From NCBI GenBank assembly GCA_035926095.1, contig JAVRQT010000022.1:1-64000 (forward strand): DNA of 64,000 bases, in the 5' to 3' direction. This document shows, one piece after another, positions 21,991 to 33,022 of the stretch. This DNA comes from Elasticomyces elasticus (Eukaryota > Ascomycota > Dothideomycetes > Mycosphaerellales > Teratosphaeriaceae). The position numbers and the translations under genes are program-made. The notes beneath the pieces were generated by a model. The model saw nothing but the letters and a program-made list of their open reading frames with translations. It ran no database searches and was not told the DNA's origin. Within the stretch, counting starts at the first letter, position 1; each line of letters starts with the position of its first letter.

Positions 21991-22536
21991 TCACCCGGGA
22001 CAATCATGCGAACACAGCGAGGTCGCCCTACTGTCCCTTTTGCCATAACCTTTCTTGTCAAGCCAAGTCTCGGCCGCCTCGAGCACATCCTCGAACCCAC
22101 GCATGTTCTTCTTGCCCTGCTTTGGCTTCTTGCAGTAAGCCTTATGCGCGCCCCAGTGACCTCGTTGACAGTCCATGCTGCAGTACTTGAGTGCCTTGCA
22201 TCTGCCACAGACGAGCAGCATCGATCCATCCGCGGTCTTGGCACTTCCGCACATACCACAGGTGTCGTTGGGGTGCTTGTATGCTTGGTAGAGCTTTTCG
22301 AGCATGCCGTTCAGAGCTGCTACATCTTATGGCGTGCCATCAGGCAAGGGCGAATTCTGCCACCTCTCCGCGAGTGTGGCTTTCCATCCTTGATTGTTGG
22401 TGTTGTACTCGCTGTCTCTGTTCACTTCTGCCGACGATATGTTCAGCACTTTGCTTTGCGAGTGATCGCGTGCCTTCGTACCTTCTACTTTGTCAGGCAC
22501 TTCGCTAGTCTTTCCGTCAGACGATGGGGACTGCAT
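21991..22536 (-). pseudogene. MYND zinc-finger paralog with in-frame stop
   Basis: Reading minus from ATG 22536, 69 codons are open to TAA at 22329-22327, and the same frame continues to 21991. The downstream part encodes a complete MYND finger (CGMC...CGRCKALKYCSMDC...HWGAHKAYC) and a Lys-rich tail. The stop follows DGTP. In the neighbouring paralog at 22747-23676 the same DGTP is followed by a TAC tyrosine codon, so one base change explains the stop. The copy also lacks the conserved N-terminal exon (MGA..GLF.SDDD). A truncated 69-aa product, or one starting at the internal ATG 22305 that keeps the finger (104 aa), remains possible. MYND fingers bind proline-rich partner peptides. Confidence 0.65.
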
Positions 22537-22746
22537 GGTGAGAGGGTGATGATCACAAAGTCGTTGTTCGAGCTATGTTACAGCAGCGTCGAAGTTCGCA
22601 TGAACCGAAGTGATGTTTGCGCTTCAGTTGAGCATATCTGACTCAGCAACATCATGCACGTATCTGCGCACCTTCTCCTTTCAGCTCCGTCAGTTCAGGC
22701 TTCATCGTTCCACTCTAGCATTCAGTGAATCCTCCCTCACTCCACC

Positions 22747-23676
22747 CTACTGCGCGAACCAGTACTTCGGCTGACACACTCCGCTCCCAGCAGCCTTGTG
22801 CAGAGGCCAGTGCGCCACCTGACACTCCTTACTGCAGTACTTGCGCTCTTTACATCTCGAGCACACTAGCATCGCTTTGCCATCCTCGGTCGTGCTCTTA
22901 CCACATTGCCCACAAGCATCGCGGGGATGCTTACCCTCCTCCGTGATCAACTCCATCTTGACTCTCGCTTTCACACCAAGATCCGCTGGGGGTGGCTTCG
23001 GCGCGAACAGGGTAAATTGTCCGCCGACGTTCATGCCGAAGATCCCTCGCTTGCACTCAGCGTCCGCCTTCTTGGATGTCATCAGCTCTTGCAGGCCAAC
23101 ACTTCCGAAGTCGTATGGTGTGCCGTCTTGAAATCCACCAGGACCATCAAGAGCCTTCTTCAGCTGGTCCTGAGCCTCACTCAAGTGGAAGACGGCAGGG
23201 TAGAGGGCTCTCAGCTCAGCCTTGAACGAAGCTGGTAGCTTGCAGCCGAGAGTCATAGCCTGTAGAGAGTTAGCGCGATCGAGATAGGTTCAAGATACTG
23301 TGCCTACGCAAGCGCCAAGGATACACAGGATATATCCAGACTCCGGGGCAGGGAATGCTTCTTCCTCCTTAGCATGATATTTGGTGGTGTACTTGTCGAT
23401 CAGTTCTTGTAGCTTCCCACCGTCGAGATGCTCGCGAATGGCGACCTTTGTGGCTTGGGATTTGTTGTTGTCGGCGTAGATGGAAAGACGGTTCTTGGCG
23501 AGGTCATCGCTGAGGTGACAAACAAACTTCTTGCCGTTGGCCGTGGTTTTTAGGCCTATGATGTGATTGCCTTGCTTTCCTGTGATCCTTTGCGGGAAGC
23601 CGGCCTCTTCAGAGAGGTCGTCGACGATGTCGAAGTCATCGTCGGACTGGAAGAGTCCGAGACCCCAGGCGCCCAT
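22747..23676 (-). CDS. MYND zinc-finger protein, copy B
   Basis: Two exons on minus, 23676-23308 and 23259-22747 (293 aa), 48-nt intron (GTAGGC...TACAG, phase 0). ATG 23676 is chosen because it gives MGAWGLGLFQSDDDFDIVDDL, matching the paralog at 42871-43759; the longer frame upstream has no ATG. The order is an acidic N-terminus, ILCILGAC spanning the exon junction to AMTLGC, a middle region with DGTPYDFGS, and a C-terminal MYND finger (CGQC...CSRCKERKYCSKEC...HWPLHKAAGSGVC). The last His-Cys spacing is four residues longer than usual, which may affect the second zinc site. Function is unknown; MYND domains mediate protein-protein contacts. It lies in tandem with the broken copy. Confidence 0.83.
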
Positions 23677-23811
23677 TTTGTTTTGTTGTTGCAACGTGGT
23701 TGTCTAGAATCGCGAGGTGGTGCAATGGTTGACGAGTGATTGAAAGAGCGAGTGTGCTTGTAGTTCGTGCATTGGAGCCTGCTGCCCAGCCGTCATGACC
23801 CACACGAGCGC

Positions 23812-23843
23812 GGTATTAGCGCGTCAGCTTTGTGGAACGCGAT
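23812..23843 (-). promoter_or_regulatory. Conserved upstream block of MYND copy B
   Basis: The 15 bases GGTATTAGCGCGTCA at 23812-23826, and the following TTTGTGGAACGCG, recur with few changes 152 bp upstream of the paralogous gene (43911-43943). Here the block begins 136 bp upstream of the start codon in the same orientation. The surrounding DNA is not alignable by eye, so it is probably a retained promoter element. Confidence 0.6.
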
Positions 23844-24033
23844 GATCGTGATTGCACTTTGACACATGCGCTCAACTGCCCAGAGCTTCGTGGCGTATCC
23901 TCCTTTTCTTCAATACAGTATTGGACCATCTCGAGAGCAGTAGAAGTAAGTGCACGAGCTCGTTCTAGCATAGGTAACACGTGCAGCTGCACCCATGGCT
24001 GTACGTAACTGACAATCCACTCTTCACGCCTCT
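23844..24033. other. Intergenic, 5' flank of MYND copy B
   Basis: Together with 23677-23811 this forms the 357-bp gap between copy B and the hypothetical gene. Apart from the conserved block nothing was seen. Confidence 0.4.
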
Positions 24034-24471
24034 TCACATTTGAAACCCCTCTTTGACCTCCTCAATCGCCATCATCAGATCCCCCGCATCCCTGCCGTCA
24101 CCTTCCCGTCTCAACACATCCACCGCCATTCTCGCCTGCGCCTCTGCAAAGACCACATCTTGCGCCACGCCCTGCCGCTTTGGCAACAGCTTCCTAACCC
24201 GCTTCACTTCACTGACATACTCCTCCCATGACCACGAACCCGCGGCGAAGAACCAGAGATGCTCGCTAAGCCGCATGTAGTGAGGTCCAGCACGATGCAG
24301 AGCAGCGACTCCCAGAGCAAGATGCGAGAGAGCTGTGTCAAGTGCGTGTTTGCTCGGTTGGGTGGGTGGGTCGCAGTCAGTCTGCGGCTCGATATATGTT
24401 GGCATGCGCTCAAACAGGAAATGCTTCTGGTCGTCGTGGATATCGCTGGCGAACAGCGAGGGTGCATCCAT
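24034..24471 (-). CDS. Hypothetical protein, 145 aa
   Basis: Open from ATG 24471 (MDAPSLFASDI) to 24034. The frame extends upstream to 24519 without another ATG and is then closed, so 24471 is the first usable start unless a 5' exon exists. The sequence is helical and soluble-looking, with LSHLALGVAALHRAGPHYMRLSEHLW in the middle and a charged C-terminus (EEVKEGFQM). No family was recognised, no signal peptide and no membrane helix. Overlap with other frames is moderate, and the length and composition favour a real but poorly conserved gene. Confidence 0.45.
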   Translation of the reverse strand: MDAPSLFASDIHDDQKHFLFERMPTYIEPQTDCDPPTQPSKHALDTALSHLALGVAALHRAGPHYMRLSEHLWFFAAGSWSWEEYVSEVKRVRKLLPKRQGVAQDVVFAEAQARMAVDVLRREGDGRDAGDLMMAIEEVKEGFQM

Positions 24472-24697
24472 TGCTGCAATCGTGAAGAACGCTGTGCAAC
24501 CAGTGGCGTAGATGGACACTCAGAGGCCTAGAAGAAATGGCATCATGTTTGTTTACAGCCAGATGAGACAAGCGTGCAAACAGACAAGCTGCAGCAACAT
24601 CTGTGTGCCCGGGCGTCAAAGAGATTTGTGAGACCAGCATTGTCGTAGCCGAGGTGATACCCATCCTGATGCTGAAGCACGCTCTTCCTTTGACATC

Positions 24698-27358
24698 TTA
24701 CAGCGGAGGAAGCGTCTCACGGCAGATCGGACATTGCAATCTGTACTTCGTCCAGCCCTCCAAGCAAGCACTGTGAAAGATGTGCCGGCACGGCGTCACC
24801 ATGTAATTACGTCTGGCAAGCCCGCCTACAAGCGTCGCATCGCTCGATCCTCCAGCCTCGATGATGGGAACCTCCAGATCTTGGAAGCAAATAGCGCAAT
24901 CGTACAAGCGTTTGCCTTTGTCTTTTGGCTCTTTCGCCAACGATCCGCGTCTCGCAGTAGGCGAGGAAAGACTGACGCGGCGCTCAAGTAGTGGTGAAGT
25001 AGGCGTGGAGTCAGATGTAGCTTCTGACAGTCCAAGAGGTAGCGTGTTGCCCTCCTCGTCTTCACGCAGTACTGGGTGGTAGTCGTAAGCCGGTGGTGCC
25101 CAATCATTGCGTATGAACCAGCGTGGACCGATCAGCTCCTGACTGACAAGTATAACGACTTGCACCCAAACCCAAAGAGCAAGGAGTGCTAAGCTGTACA
25201 GCTGTCGGCCCGCGAACAGGACATTGTGCTTGTATGCATAGAAGTACACAAATGGCACAAGCCTCAGTGCGCTTTGGCCAACGACGAACTCAAGCGTGAG
25301 TGCTTTGCGGCAGTTGCGTTGTACATTGCGGATGATCTGCGGTACCCAGCAGGACAGATACGCAAGGGCCAAGACCGTGAAGAAGACTCTTCTTATGTCG
25401 GCAGGCCATGATGCCGCGTTCAAGCTAGTGAAGAGAGTCGCGAGCAGCACCAGATAGAAGCGAGTGTAGATTGAGCCAAAGCTTGTGCCGCGAGGCTCCC
25501 CTGTGGTGGTCGTGGGAAGCCCGGTTGCAGTCAATCCGACGAGGCCCTCTTGGTCAGATGGCATGAAGATGGGGGTGGCGCCAGTATCCGTCGGTCGCTG
25601 AGCAGTCACCGGCAGCGGAAGTTGTGCAAGTTCTGTCCCTGGCAGTGGCGCAGCTGGCGTGGGATCCGCATGGTTCTCCTCCGCCGGTGACTGTGTCGTC
25701 ACCGTGTCTCCAGATGCTGGCGTAGCACCATCGCCAGCAGCTGCCAATCTCTCCAACCGCTCAGCTCGCAGCCGCGCAAGTGTGGCTTCGAAGCGTTCTT
25801 GCCTCTGCCTCTCCTCTTCGGCCTCCACACGTGCTCGCGCAGCCCTTTCAGGTGCGTGAGCAGTCCAGATCTCCAGCAAAAAGCGCATGCCGAAGAATAA
25901 GACGGAAGTGAAAGCCAAGAAGGCAGCGGCCTCAAGTTGTACCTGCAAACCTCCCACGAAAAGAGAGATGAGCAGGAAAGCCATGGCAGCATAGCCGTCG
26001 CCAAGGCCGAGCATAGCGATGGTGAAGAAGCTGATGCGGCCTCGCGTCGAAGGCGTGCTGGCCTCGCGCATCTGGCGCATTAACAGTACTATCTGGCCGC
26101 CAATGGTCGCAGCGAAGATCATAAGGTGGTGTCTGCCATTGTCTTGCAGCACTTCGACTTTAGGGCCGGACAGATGCTTGCCATCAATCGGGGCGTAGTC
26201 TGGCTCGCCTTTCGACTCCAAGACATAGCCACAGTCAGGCGAGAAAGCCAGCATTGAGAAGCGCAGTTCAGGAGCGGACGGCAGGAAAGCTCCGGTCGGA
26301 AACCGCATCTCACGCTCGATGAACTTGAGTACATCTGAAGACAAGGCTGCAGTACGGCTGCCGCTCGGTGGCAGTTGCTGAAGATAGACGATGAGCTCAC
26401 ATTGAGGTGCGTCAAATGCGTTTGGTGCGCTGCCTTCGACGTTGGACGGCCAAGGATTACGTTGCATTAACCAGCCTGACTGTTGGGCTCGAATGGTCTG
26501 GGCTAAAGATTGGTTCAGTAGCGATCGAGCAGATTCGAAGGCGTGTTGCGACAAGGCAAAGTGGGGCAGCATGAAGATGCCAGCCATCTTGTCGCTTGTT
26601 GTACTGAGAGTGGCTTGACCGAGCTTCATATCATATACGCCATACAGCTGTAGCTGGGTTTCCTCACCCGATCCAGACTCCTGCAACGCCATCTCCACGC
26701 TCATGCCTGTGATGTTGGCTTCGCCTGTAAATGCATCCTGCTCGTAAGGCGTTCGCTCGTAGAAACGGATTCTTACATCGCCCTCGTCGCCAGTGATGTT
26801 ACGGCTGAAAGTGGTGGGCGGAAGGGGACCGAAAGGGCCTACCGACGCGTACTGGGAGAGGTTGAGCTGTGGAACATGAATGCTCTCCTGCAGCTTCGAC
26901 CGCGTCCACTTCCCATGCGCATGGCCAGTCACATTGCTGTACAGAGCAGGTATAACCTCCGGGCTATGTTCTTCCTCGAGCATGCGTACTCCGGCATCAC
27001 CAAGGGCATATCGTAAGCGCTCCTTTGCTCTCTCTTGTACTTTTGATAGACCACCCCAAGCATAGCCTCGATCGTTCTCCAGACCCGTCAAATTCAATAT
27101 GTTCCCATAAGGACTATTCAGGTCGCCATAGGACGAGTTGCGGAGGACTTCCAACGACCTCTCCTCGTCCGCGATCACCTCCTCATAGCTAGGCCGCTGC
27201 TGCTCAAGGCGTGATGCATTCTGTGCTGCGTTCTGCGGTCCAAAGAAGATCCAGCCGATGATGAGCAGTGGTACCAACACCCCCCTTCTGTCTGCCATCC
27301 ATCCAAGTCCCTCATGTACTGCGGTGCGTGAAGGAGAGAGGGGGATCTCGCTTAGCAT
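24698..27358 (-). CDS. TUL1: DSC E3 ubiquitin ligase complex subunit (Tul1/DscA)
   Basis: Single exon, 886 aa, ATG 27358. This is the membrane RING E3 of the Dsc complex, which ubiquitinates membrane proteins in Golgi/endosomes and in many fungi is needed for SREBP cleavage. An N-terminal signal anchor (VLVPLLIIGWIFFGP, about residues 27-41) is followed by a lumenal domain with many N-x-T/S sites, e.g. SNVTGHAHGKWTRS and NITGDEGDVRIRFYER. A block of membrane helices starts near residue 415 and is interrupted by a charged Glu/Arg coiled segment and a Pro/Thr-rich loop. A second helix block follows. The C-terminal RING-type finger begins near 822: CAICFQDL, then CRHIFHSACLEGW, then CPICRETLPPL. 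Length and order match the family. Short upstream region; convergent with no neighbour. Confidence 0.95.
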   Translation of the reverse strand: MLSEIPLSPSRTAVHEGLGWMADRRGVLVPLLIIGWIFFGPQNAAQNASRLEQQRPSYEEVIADEERSLEVLRNSSYGDLNSPYGNILNLTGLENDRGYAWGGLSKVQERAKERLRYALGDAGVRMLEEEHSPEVIPALYSNVTGHAHGKWTRSKLQESIHVPQLNLSQYASVGPFGPLPPTTFSRNITGDEGDVRIRFYERTPYEQDAFTGEANITGMSVEMALQESGSGEETQLQLYGVYDMKLGQATLSTTSDKMAGIFMLPHFALSQHAFESARSLLNQSLAQTIRAQQSGWLMQRNPWPSNVEGSAPNAFDAPQCELIVYLQQLPPSGSRTAALSSDVLKFIEREMRFPTGAFLPSAPELRFSMLAFSPDCGYVLESKGEPDYAPIDGKHLSGPKVEVLQDNGRHHLMIFAATIGGQIVLLMRQMREASTPSTRGRISFFTIAMLGLGDGYAAMAFLLISLFVGGLQVQLEAAAFLAFTSVLFFGMRFLLEIWTAHAPERAARARVEAEEERQRQERFEATLARLRAERLERLAAAGDGATPASGDTVTTQSPAEENHADPTPAAPLPGTELAQLPLPVTAQRPTDTGATPIFMPSDQEGLVGLTATGLPTTTTGEPRGTSFGSIYTRFYLVLLATLFTSLNAASWPADIRRVFFTVLALAYLSCWVPQIIRNVQRNCRKALTLEFVVGQSALRLVPFVYFYAYKHNVLFAGRQLYSLALLALWVWVQVVILVSQELIGPRWFIRNDWAPPAYDYHPVLREDEEGNTLPLGLSEATSDSTPTSPLLERRVSLSSPTARRGSLAKEPKDKGKRLYDCAICFQDLEVPIIEAGGSSDATLVGGLARRNYMVTPCRHIFHSACLEGWTKYRLQCPICRETLPPL

Positions 27359-28557
27359 GTGCTAGCGCGACGCTTAAGTGCACGTGCCTTCGGTCATCTG
27401 CAAATGTCAACACAGTAGTGTGATCGTGAACTTACGCATCAACTGTTCTCTGATCGAGCATCTACGCCTAGCTCGTACGTCCTGGACATCTGAGAGCACC
27501 CATCAACGTACTTCGCGTGCGGGGGGACCTCACGGGCGCCTTGGACATTCACGCAATTCAGCACGATATTGTCCTCCCCAAAGTCTAGAGGCAGTGAATT
27601 CTTTTGTTCGCGGTGGCTATTACCCGCTGAGTTGAACATTGTTAGTACGTTCGAAGTGATCTATCTGACCGTCTCCAGCTCGCATACGAATAGTAAGACG
27701 AAGAGATTGATTGTCGGCTTCTGATCCACGCAGGCCACTCGCGGACCATTGAAAAATTGCCCAGCGGTCTGAGTATAAGGTTGTGCGAAGGAAGTGGTCA
27801 ACGGACCCGGTCGCGGATCTACCGATGGTCGCGGATCAAAGCCCTGCTGGCAGAACATGCAGGGCACGTCTATTATGTCACACACCGAGTGGCAACGGTC
27901 GGTCTTGCTTTAGTCAACACGAGGAACAAGAGTAGACTGTATGCTTGGAGCCTTGGCTACGGCATGTATCTCGACTCCCTCTGGAACCAACCGGCATGGC
28001 CGTGCTTGTGTGACCGAGGACCTGAGTTTCCCTGCATCCTGTGACCGCATTCAGCGATTTCGCTGAGTCACTTCATGGGATCCCGTCTCGTGACATTGAT
28101 CGAGTGCTTCCCACATTTAGTGCGCTCCATCCAGCCTGCTCGGGGCAGGATAATCGGCAAGGCTACTGCTTTTGAGAATACGCTTCGCATGACGCCGAGA
28201 TTGGTTACATTAATGTGCTCACAGCATTGCAACCTGGGATACATGGCACGACCCACTGTCGTGAGCTGCACGCTCGTCTTGGAACGATATTAAGAGACTC
28301 TCAAACCTGGAAGACTCTCCGACGAGCACTCAACTCTATTACGTCGTGCTCTAATAAGGAGGGAAATGAGTCACATTGCTGAAAGGCAATGGACCGTCCT
28401 TTTACAGTGTTACCGATGACTGAACATGCAAACATTCGATGAGCGTGTCATAATAGGGGTTTTCCGCTCGAACGCCATGCATGAGGCATAATCCCGTCCT
28501 CTCCCCGAAACGCACAAGGCCTAAAGTTGCCACCCGGGTATATAATCGGTCATGGAA
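27359..28557. other. 1.2-kb gap, no gene recognised
   Basis: This gap holds only frames under 100 codons with no domain or splice support. The left end is the TUL1 promoter; the right end is the 3' flank of the bZIP gene. No RNA gene or repeat was recognised. Confidence 0.45.
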
Positions 28558-29048
28558 TCATTGAGTCCGTGCAAGCTTCAGAAATTCACGGTAGACTTCA
28601 TTCTCGGTCGCTAGCCGTTTGCACATGCTTTCGAGGAGCTCACACTTCGTTTCCTGTTGCTGCAGTTTCGATGCCATTTCATTAACCTGGCCAAGGAGGC
28701 CGTCGACCAGGACTTTTTGACGATCCCGATACGCTCTCTGTCTGAATCATGTGTCAGCTGAATCCTGTTGGCACAACACGAGAGCGCTTACGCTGCTCTG
28801 TTCTGCTCGCGACGCTTCTCCGCGTCTTTCCTTGCAGGACCCTTGGTGGTGCGCGGGGGAGACTCCGGCGTGCTTGCATCTTCAGGGATCATGAGGGCTC
28901 GGGAACTCCTCCTGCTGTCCTGTTCGTCTGCAGTGTACGTGAACTGGGTGGTGGTGGCGTCGAATGAGAAGTCCGCATAGCTCGCATCTGGCACAACATT
29001 GACATGGTGTGATTCGTGGTCGATCTGAGGGTCATCAGTGTCGCTCAT
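28558..29048 (-). CDS. Short bZIP transcription factor
   Basis: Two exons on minus, 29048-28792 and 28741-28558 (146 aa); the 50-nt intron (GTAAGC...TTCAG) splits the basic region at an alanine codon, phase 2. Joined, the basic region reads KRREQNRAAQRAYRDRQK, the fungal N-x-A-A-x-R-A-Y-R type that contacts DNA. A leucine-zipper heptad series follows with LVDGLLGQVNEMASKLQQQ and later LLESMCKRLATEN. The N-terminal half is acidic (MSDTDDPQIDHESHH). There is no separate activation or redox Cys-rich domain, so it may act as a dimerisation partner. Nothing here identifies its targets. Confidence 0.88.
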
Positions 29049-30383
29049 GGTGTATCATCACGGTAGGGCGTCTCACAAAGTCCCAATAAAATTCTGCTGC
29101 CGCTGGCATGGTGAACTCGCATGACCTGTTCATGGTGGAATGGAGACCGAATGTGACAATGTCGTCGAACCGTCGATGAGAGATAACCGCTGAAGTCACA
29201 AGTTGTGTTGATACCGAGTAACTTATAGCTGAATTGGAGGCAATCTCGTATCTCGTTGAGCTTTCTGTCTAGCATGCGACTTCTCGAAGGTTACATACTC
29301 CTCGATTGTGGACCTGCCGCGGTAGTATCCAGGAACAGAAACACTGGCTATGCACCTAGACCACGGTAGGTGCCATATGGCCGTTCGTCTCCACCGATCC
29401 GTTCACTCTCCGCAAAGCCCATGCCTCGCCAGGAAAGGCGAAGCGGCCCTCTGTGCGACCTGCAACGTGCAGCAGAGCAGCTTGGCCACAGTACGCCATG
29501 TGGTGGCTCTGGGACTAGTTGCGTTTATGCTACGAAGATCCGGTACATTGCACTATTCTGTCGCAGAGAAAGATCCAGTAACTGCCCATTTGAGTCAACG
29601 AGCTGGTGCCAAGGAAGGACGTGGACCTAAGTCTTCTTGGCATGTTGTGTTGTGGTTCGGCACCCAAGAAAGCCCCTCCCGGTGATGACAGGCCATGAAC
29701 AGTCATCCCAGCAGCATGAGACGGCATGATTCAGTAGTACCGCTACCATCGGCTACAGACCCGAAAACATCAGTGGTGTTTCAGCCCTGCGGCATTCGTA
29801 GCGAGTTGGTGTCTATCGGCCACCTCGACGACGTTTCCCAACACATGCTTTGTCACCTACTGTTCCACATGGAACGACTTCCGCCACCCGAGAGGCCGCT
29901 GCGAAAAACTGTGACGATGGCTAGATTTATGGCGGGCGACCTCCTCCCCGCATCAGGAGAGAATCAGGAGATGCAGTTCCATCCACCATTTATGATAAGC
30001 GATGGGATCATGACCTGTCCGAATTGGCACAGTACGCCCTCGTCGAAGATGAGGCTTGCGGCGGTCAGATGAGTATTACTTGTGCGGTGGTTGGGCGAGG
30101 GCTGAGGAATATAGAGCCAAGACGAAATGCAGCGGGCGTGATTACAGTGCGGTAGCGTCGCAACGGTCCGCCTGCCGTCAGAGCCTAACTCAATAAGGCA
30201 GTCACTGAGAGCCCATATCAGCCAACCAAAGCAGCGGCAGCATTGCGGGTCCGAATTCTTGGGTTGTTGTGTAGCCAAGATCGACACTGTGAAATCATCA
30301 TCTCGGATACTCGATGACAGGTACAGGTTATCCAACACCAACATACTGCGATAGTGGAACGGAACGTCCTGCATTAGTCTCAA
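29049..30383. other. 1.3-kb gap, no gene recognised
   Basis: Frames of up to 139 codons occur on both strands (e.g. 29695-30072 plus and 30383-29964 minus) but overlap each other and show no domain. The last 400 bases could contain an extra 3' exon of the transcription factor to the right; I found no convincing splice pair. Confidence 0.4.
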
Positions 30384-32157
30384 TTACAAAGCAATCTGTG
30401 AGCGTATCGCAACGACACTCGTTGACCGACTCTTGTCTTCCGTGTCCAGTGCATCCCATAGCACAGCAGCACCCATACTACACGCAACTCTTGACCACAT
30501 GAAAGCGGTCAGTAGCATCTCGGCGTCGTTCCAGCGATAGATTCGTGCTCTCGCCAACGCAGCCTGCAGGTTCATCTCAAACCAGGCCCGGTCGTGCGAG
30601 CGGTATGCGGCGACGCCTCCAATAAACAAGGACCAGATCAGCATAGAAGAGTCCGAGCTTGATGAGCTCAGGGCCAAATGTTCGATCGTGTCCCGAATCC
30701 TGGTGATCAACTTTCTGTGCCAGCCTGTGTTGAGTGGTAGTGGGAAAATGACAGCATTCGAGTACAACACAGCAGTCAGAATACACAACTCATAGGCAGT
30801 GCGAGAACGACCAGTCCGGTCATCCTCTCTGAGCTCATCCCACGAAGGCAAGGACAGAAGCCGGTACTGGGCAGCGTTGCGTACGTCGACAAGCACTTTG
30901 TTTTGCCGGATCTTCAAGCAGCGTAGTCTCGCATTCCCAAGGAGTGCATCGACAGCACACATCTCTGATAGTGCATAGACAGCCACGGCCGGCAGGCCTC
31001 CGGGAACAAGCGTTGCGAAGCCATACCCCACGCAGGAGGTTGGGGGTGGCATATGCAGCATGTTGGCTGCCTCTTCCACCGGAGGTGCATCCTTCCAGAA
31101 AAGAGGTAGGCCGGGCTTATCGTTCGCGATACTTGCTGCAATCAAGTCGCCACTGACGACATTAGCATGAGATCTTCTCGTAATCAGGGGACTAATCACC
31201 AAGAGATAGCAAACGCCAAGCCCGGCTGCTTTAAATTCCCAATACCGCCCGCTCGGTCAAGCAAGTTCATTAGCGGACGGGTATGTGCTTCAACACCAGT
31301 TGTACGACCATACACACTCAGCCAATTTGCGCCGGGCAGATGTGGGACGAATGGTAGGCTGCCAGTGTCGCCGATCTCCTCATCTCGCAGATCGTAATGC
31401 CACATGATCATCACGGCAAACAAGACCAGCTCGACGTTATCATCATCCAGATTCGCAACGAGATCTCTCAAAAGGTGGAAACATTGGGTTTTGTGTGCCA
31501 GCATGTCACGTCGACTGGATCGGGAAACCTGGTTGCGTAGGATATCCCCATGAGTAGCGGACGCGTAGTTGAAGCCGTGAAAGATGACCGGCTGCTTGCA
31601 GAACAATTGGAACCACACTGCAGTTTCTTCGGGTGTTAGCAGATTAGGCCAGTCAATATTGAGGCCTGCACGAGTCAGCGTATGTGCATCAGGGGAGTAT
31701 CTTGCCGCAACACACAGTAGTCGGCGGCCTCGACAGCAGCGCCCGAAGTTCCAGCGTCAAACGCGTCAACTGTAAGAGCACCGAAAACGGGCGAGAGAGG
31801 GCGAGGAGATGGCAATTTCTGAGCCAAGTGTTGGTTCTCAGGCGACTCGTCGCTTCGACCATCTTCCTGAGTGATCGGCGGACTTTGGGAGCTTTGGGTG
31901 CTGGATATTATTGCTGGCGCCAGAATGCGTGCACTGGACGTCGAGGCGGTCTTGTCAGCCATCTCAGGTACTACAGCGTTCGCCGGGCGAGCGTTCGTAG
32001 CATGTTGCGTGCTAGGATCGCGGGTCTGTCGTTGCCGAATCACTCGAGCAGTATGGGCTCTCGCCTGGGTAGTTCTCCGAGGCCTTTCGGTGCTCGCAAG
32101 GTCCACATTAACGAAGGTGTACTCTGCATGGCTCGCTGTTGCTCGTTTGGACGGCAT
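30384..32157 (-). CDS. Fungal-specific transcription factor domain protein
   Basis: Three exons on minus, 32157-31716, 31665-31200 and 31152-30384 (558 aa), introns 50 and 47 nt, GT-AG, in phase. The N-terminus (MPSKRATASHAEYTFVNVD...) with a basic RTTQARAHTARVIRQRQ stretch is the usual start of a class of fungal regulators that lack the Zn2Cys6 cluster. A Ser/Pro-rich linker follows. From about residue 165 (LLTPEETAVWFQLFCKQPVIFHGFNY) the helical fungal-specific transcription factor domain (PF11951-like) begins. It includes ELVLFAVMIMWHYD and AYELCILTAVLYSNAVIFPLP. Target genes are unknown. The C-terminus could be extended by another exon. Confidence 0.82.
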
Positions 32158-33022
32158 GACAAGAGCTTATCCTGGTGATACAGAACTTCCAGTGTCTGAG
32201 ACGATTCTCGAAGTCCACCCAGCAGACCAGTCGTTCGGAACCTCCCAAAGTCGAGCTCGATCAGCGCGTCCTTGGCCTTCGCTTATATGCAGGAGCTTTG
32301 AGAGTATGGTGGCCAGCGCCAAGATAGCCAAGTCTCGAAAGACGTGTATTTCCCACGGTTTGTCAGTGCATCAAAGCTCGAGAAAACGCTCAAGAGAGCA
32401 AAAAAGCATCTAGACCAGAACTCAGGCTTGGACAGCGACCCGTAGAGTAGTAGCTGCCTGCCTGCCATAATCACCTCGCCTCAGCTCCTACCATTGGCTT
32501 GGCATGCACACTAGGCAGTGCCATTGTAAAGCGTAGAAACAGCTCGTATGGTGTGACGTCGTGTTGGTGGTATCTCTCTAAGGCTGATTAATATCAACAC
32601 TCTTCACTGAGGAGATGTAAGCAAGATCTCGACGATCGGAAGTGCTGCAGCTCGGGGGCCCGTGCACTGCACTAGCTTATCTTAGCTCCGAGCTCCTATC
32701 GTGCACCTCGAACAGCTCTCCAACGCATCAACACCAACTCCTATCTGACAATCGTGACTATCACTCACAGCGAAGTTAGCTGAAGTGCGTCGTCTCGCTA
32801 ACTGACTTCTGTTAACAACGAGGTCCTTCGTCCTGCTTCCAGGACAAGTGAATGATCCCGGACCCGCGGCGGCTTACCCCTCCTTCTCCGTAGGCAACCA
32901 ACCAAGAACGTGAGTTGACCTTCATCTTCACCAGTTGTTCAACACCAGGAACACCTTGCACTTTCACCTGTCGGAAATCCTGGACTGGACCACCTGGATC
33001 TCACCGTCTCGCCGCTGCCAAC
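32158..33022. other. Divergent intergenic region with probable 5' UTR
   Basis: This region separates the minus-strand regulator from the plus-strand 868-aa gene, so it should contain two promoters. A GTGAGT near 32910 could be the donor of a 5'-UTR intron of the right-hand gene. No coding frame is supported. Confidence 0.45.
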
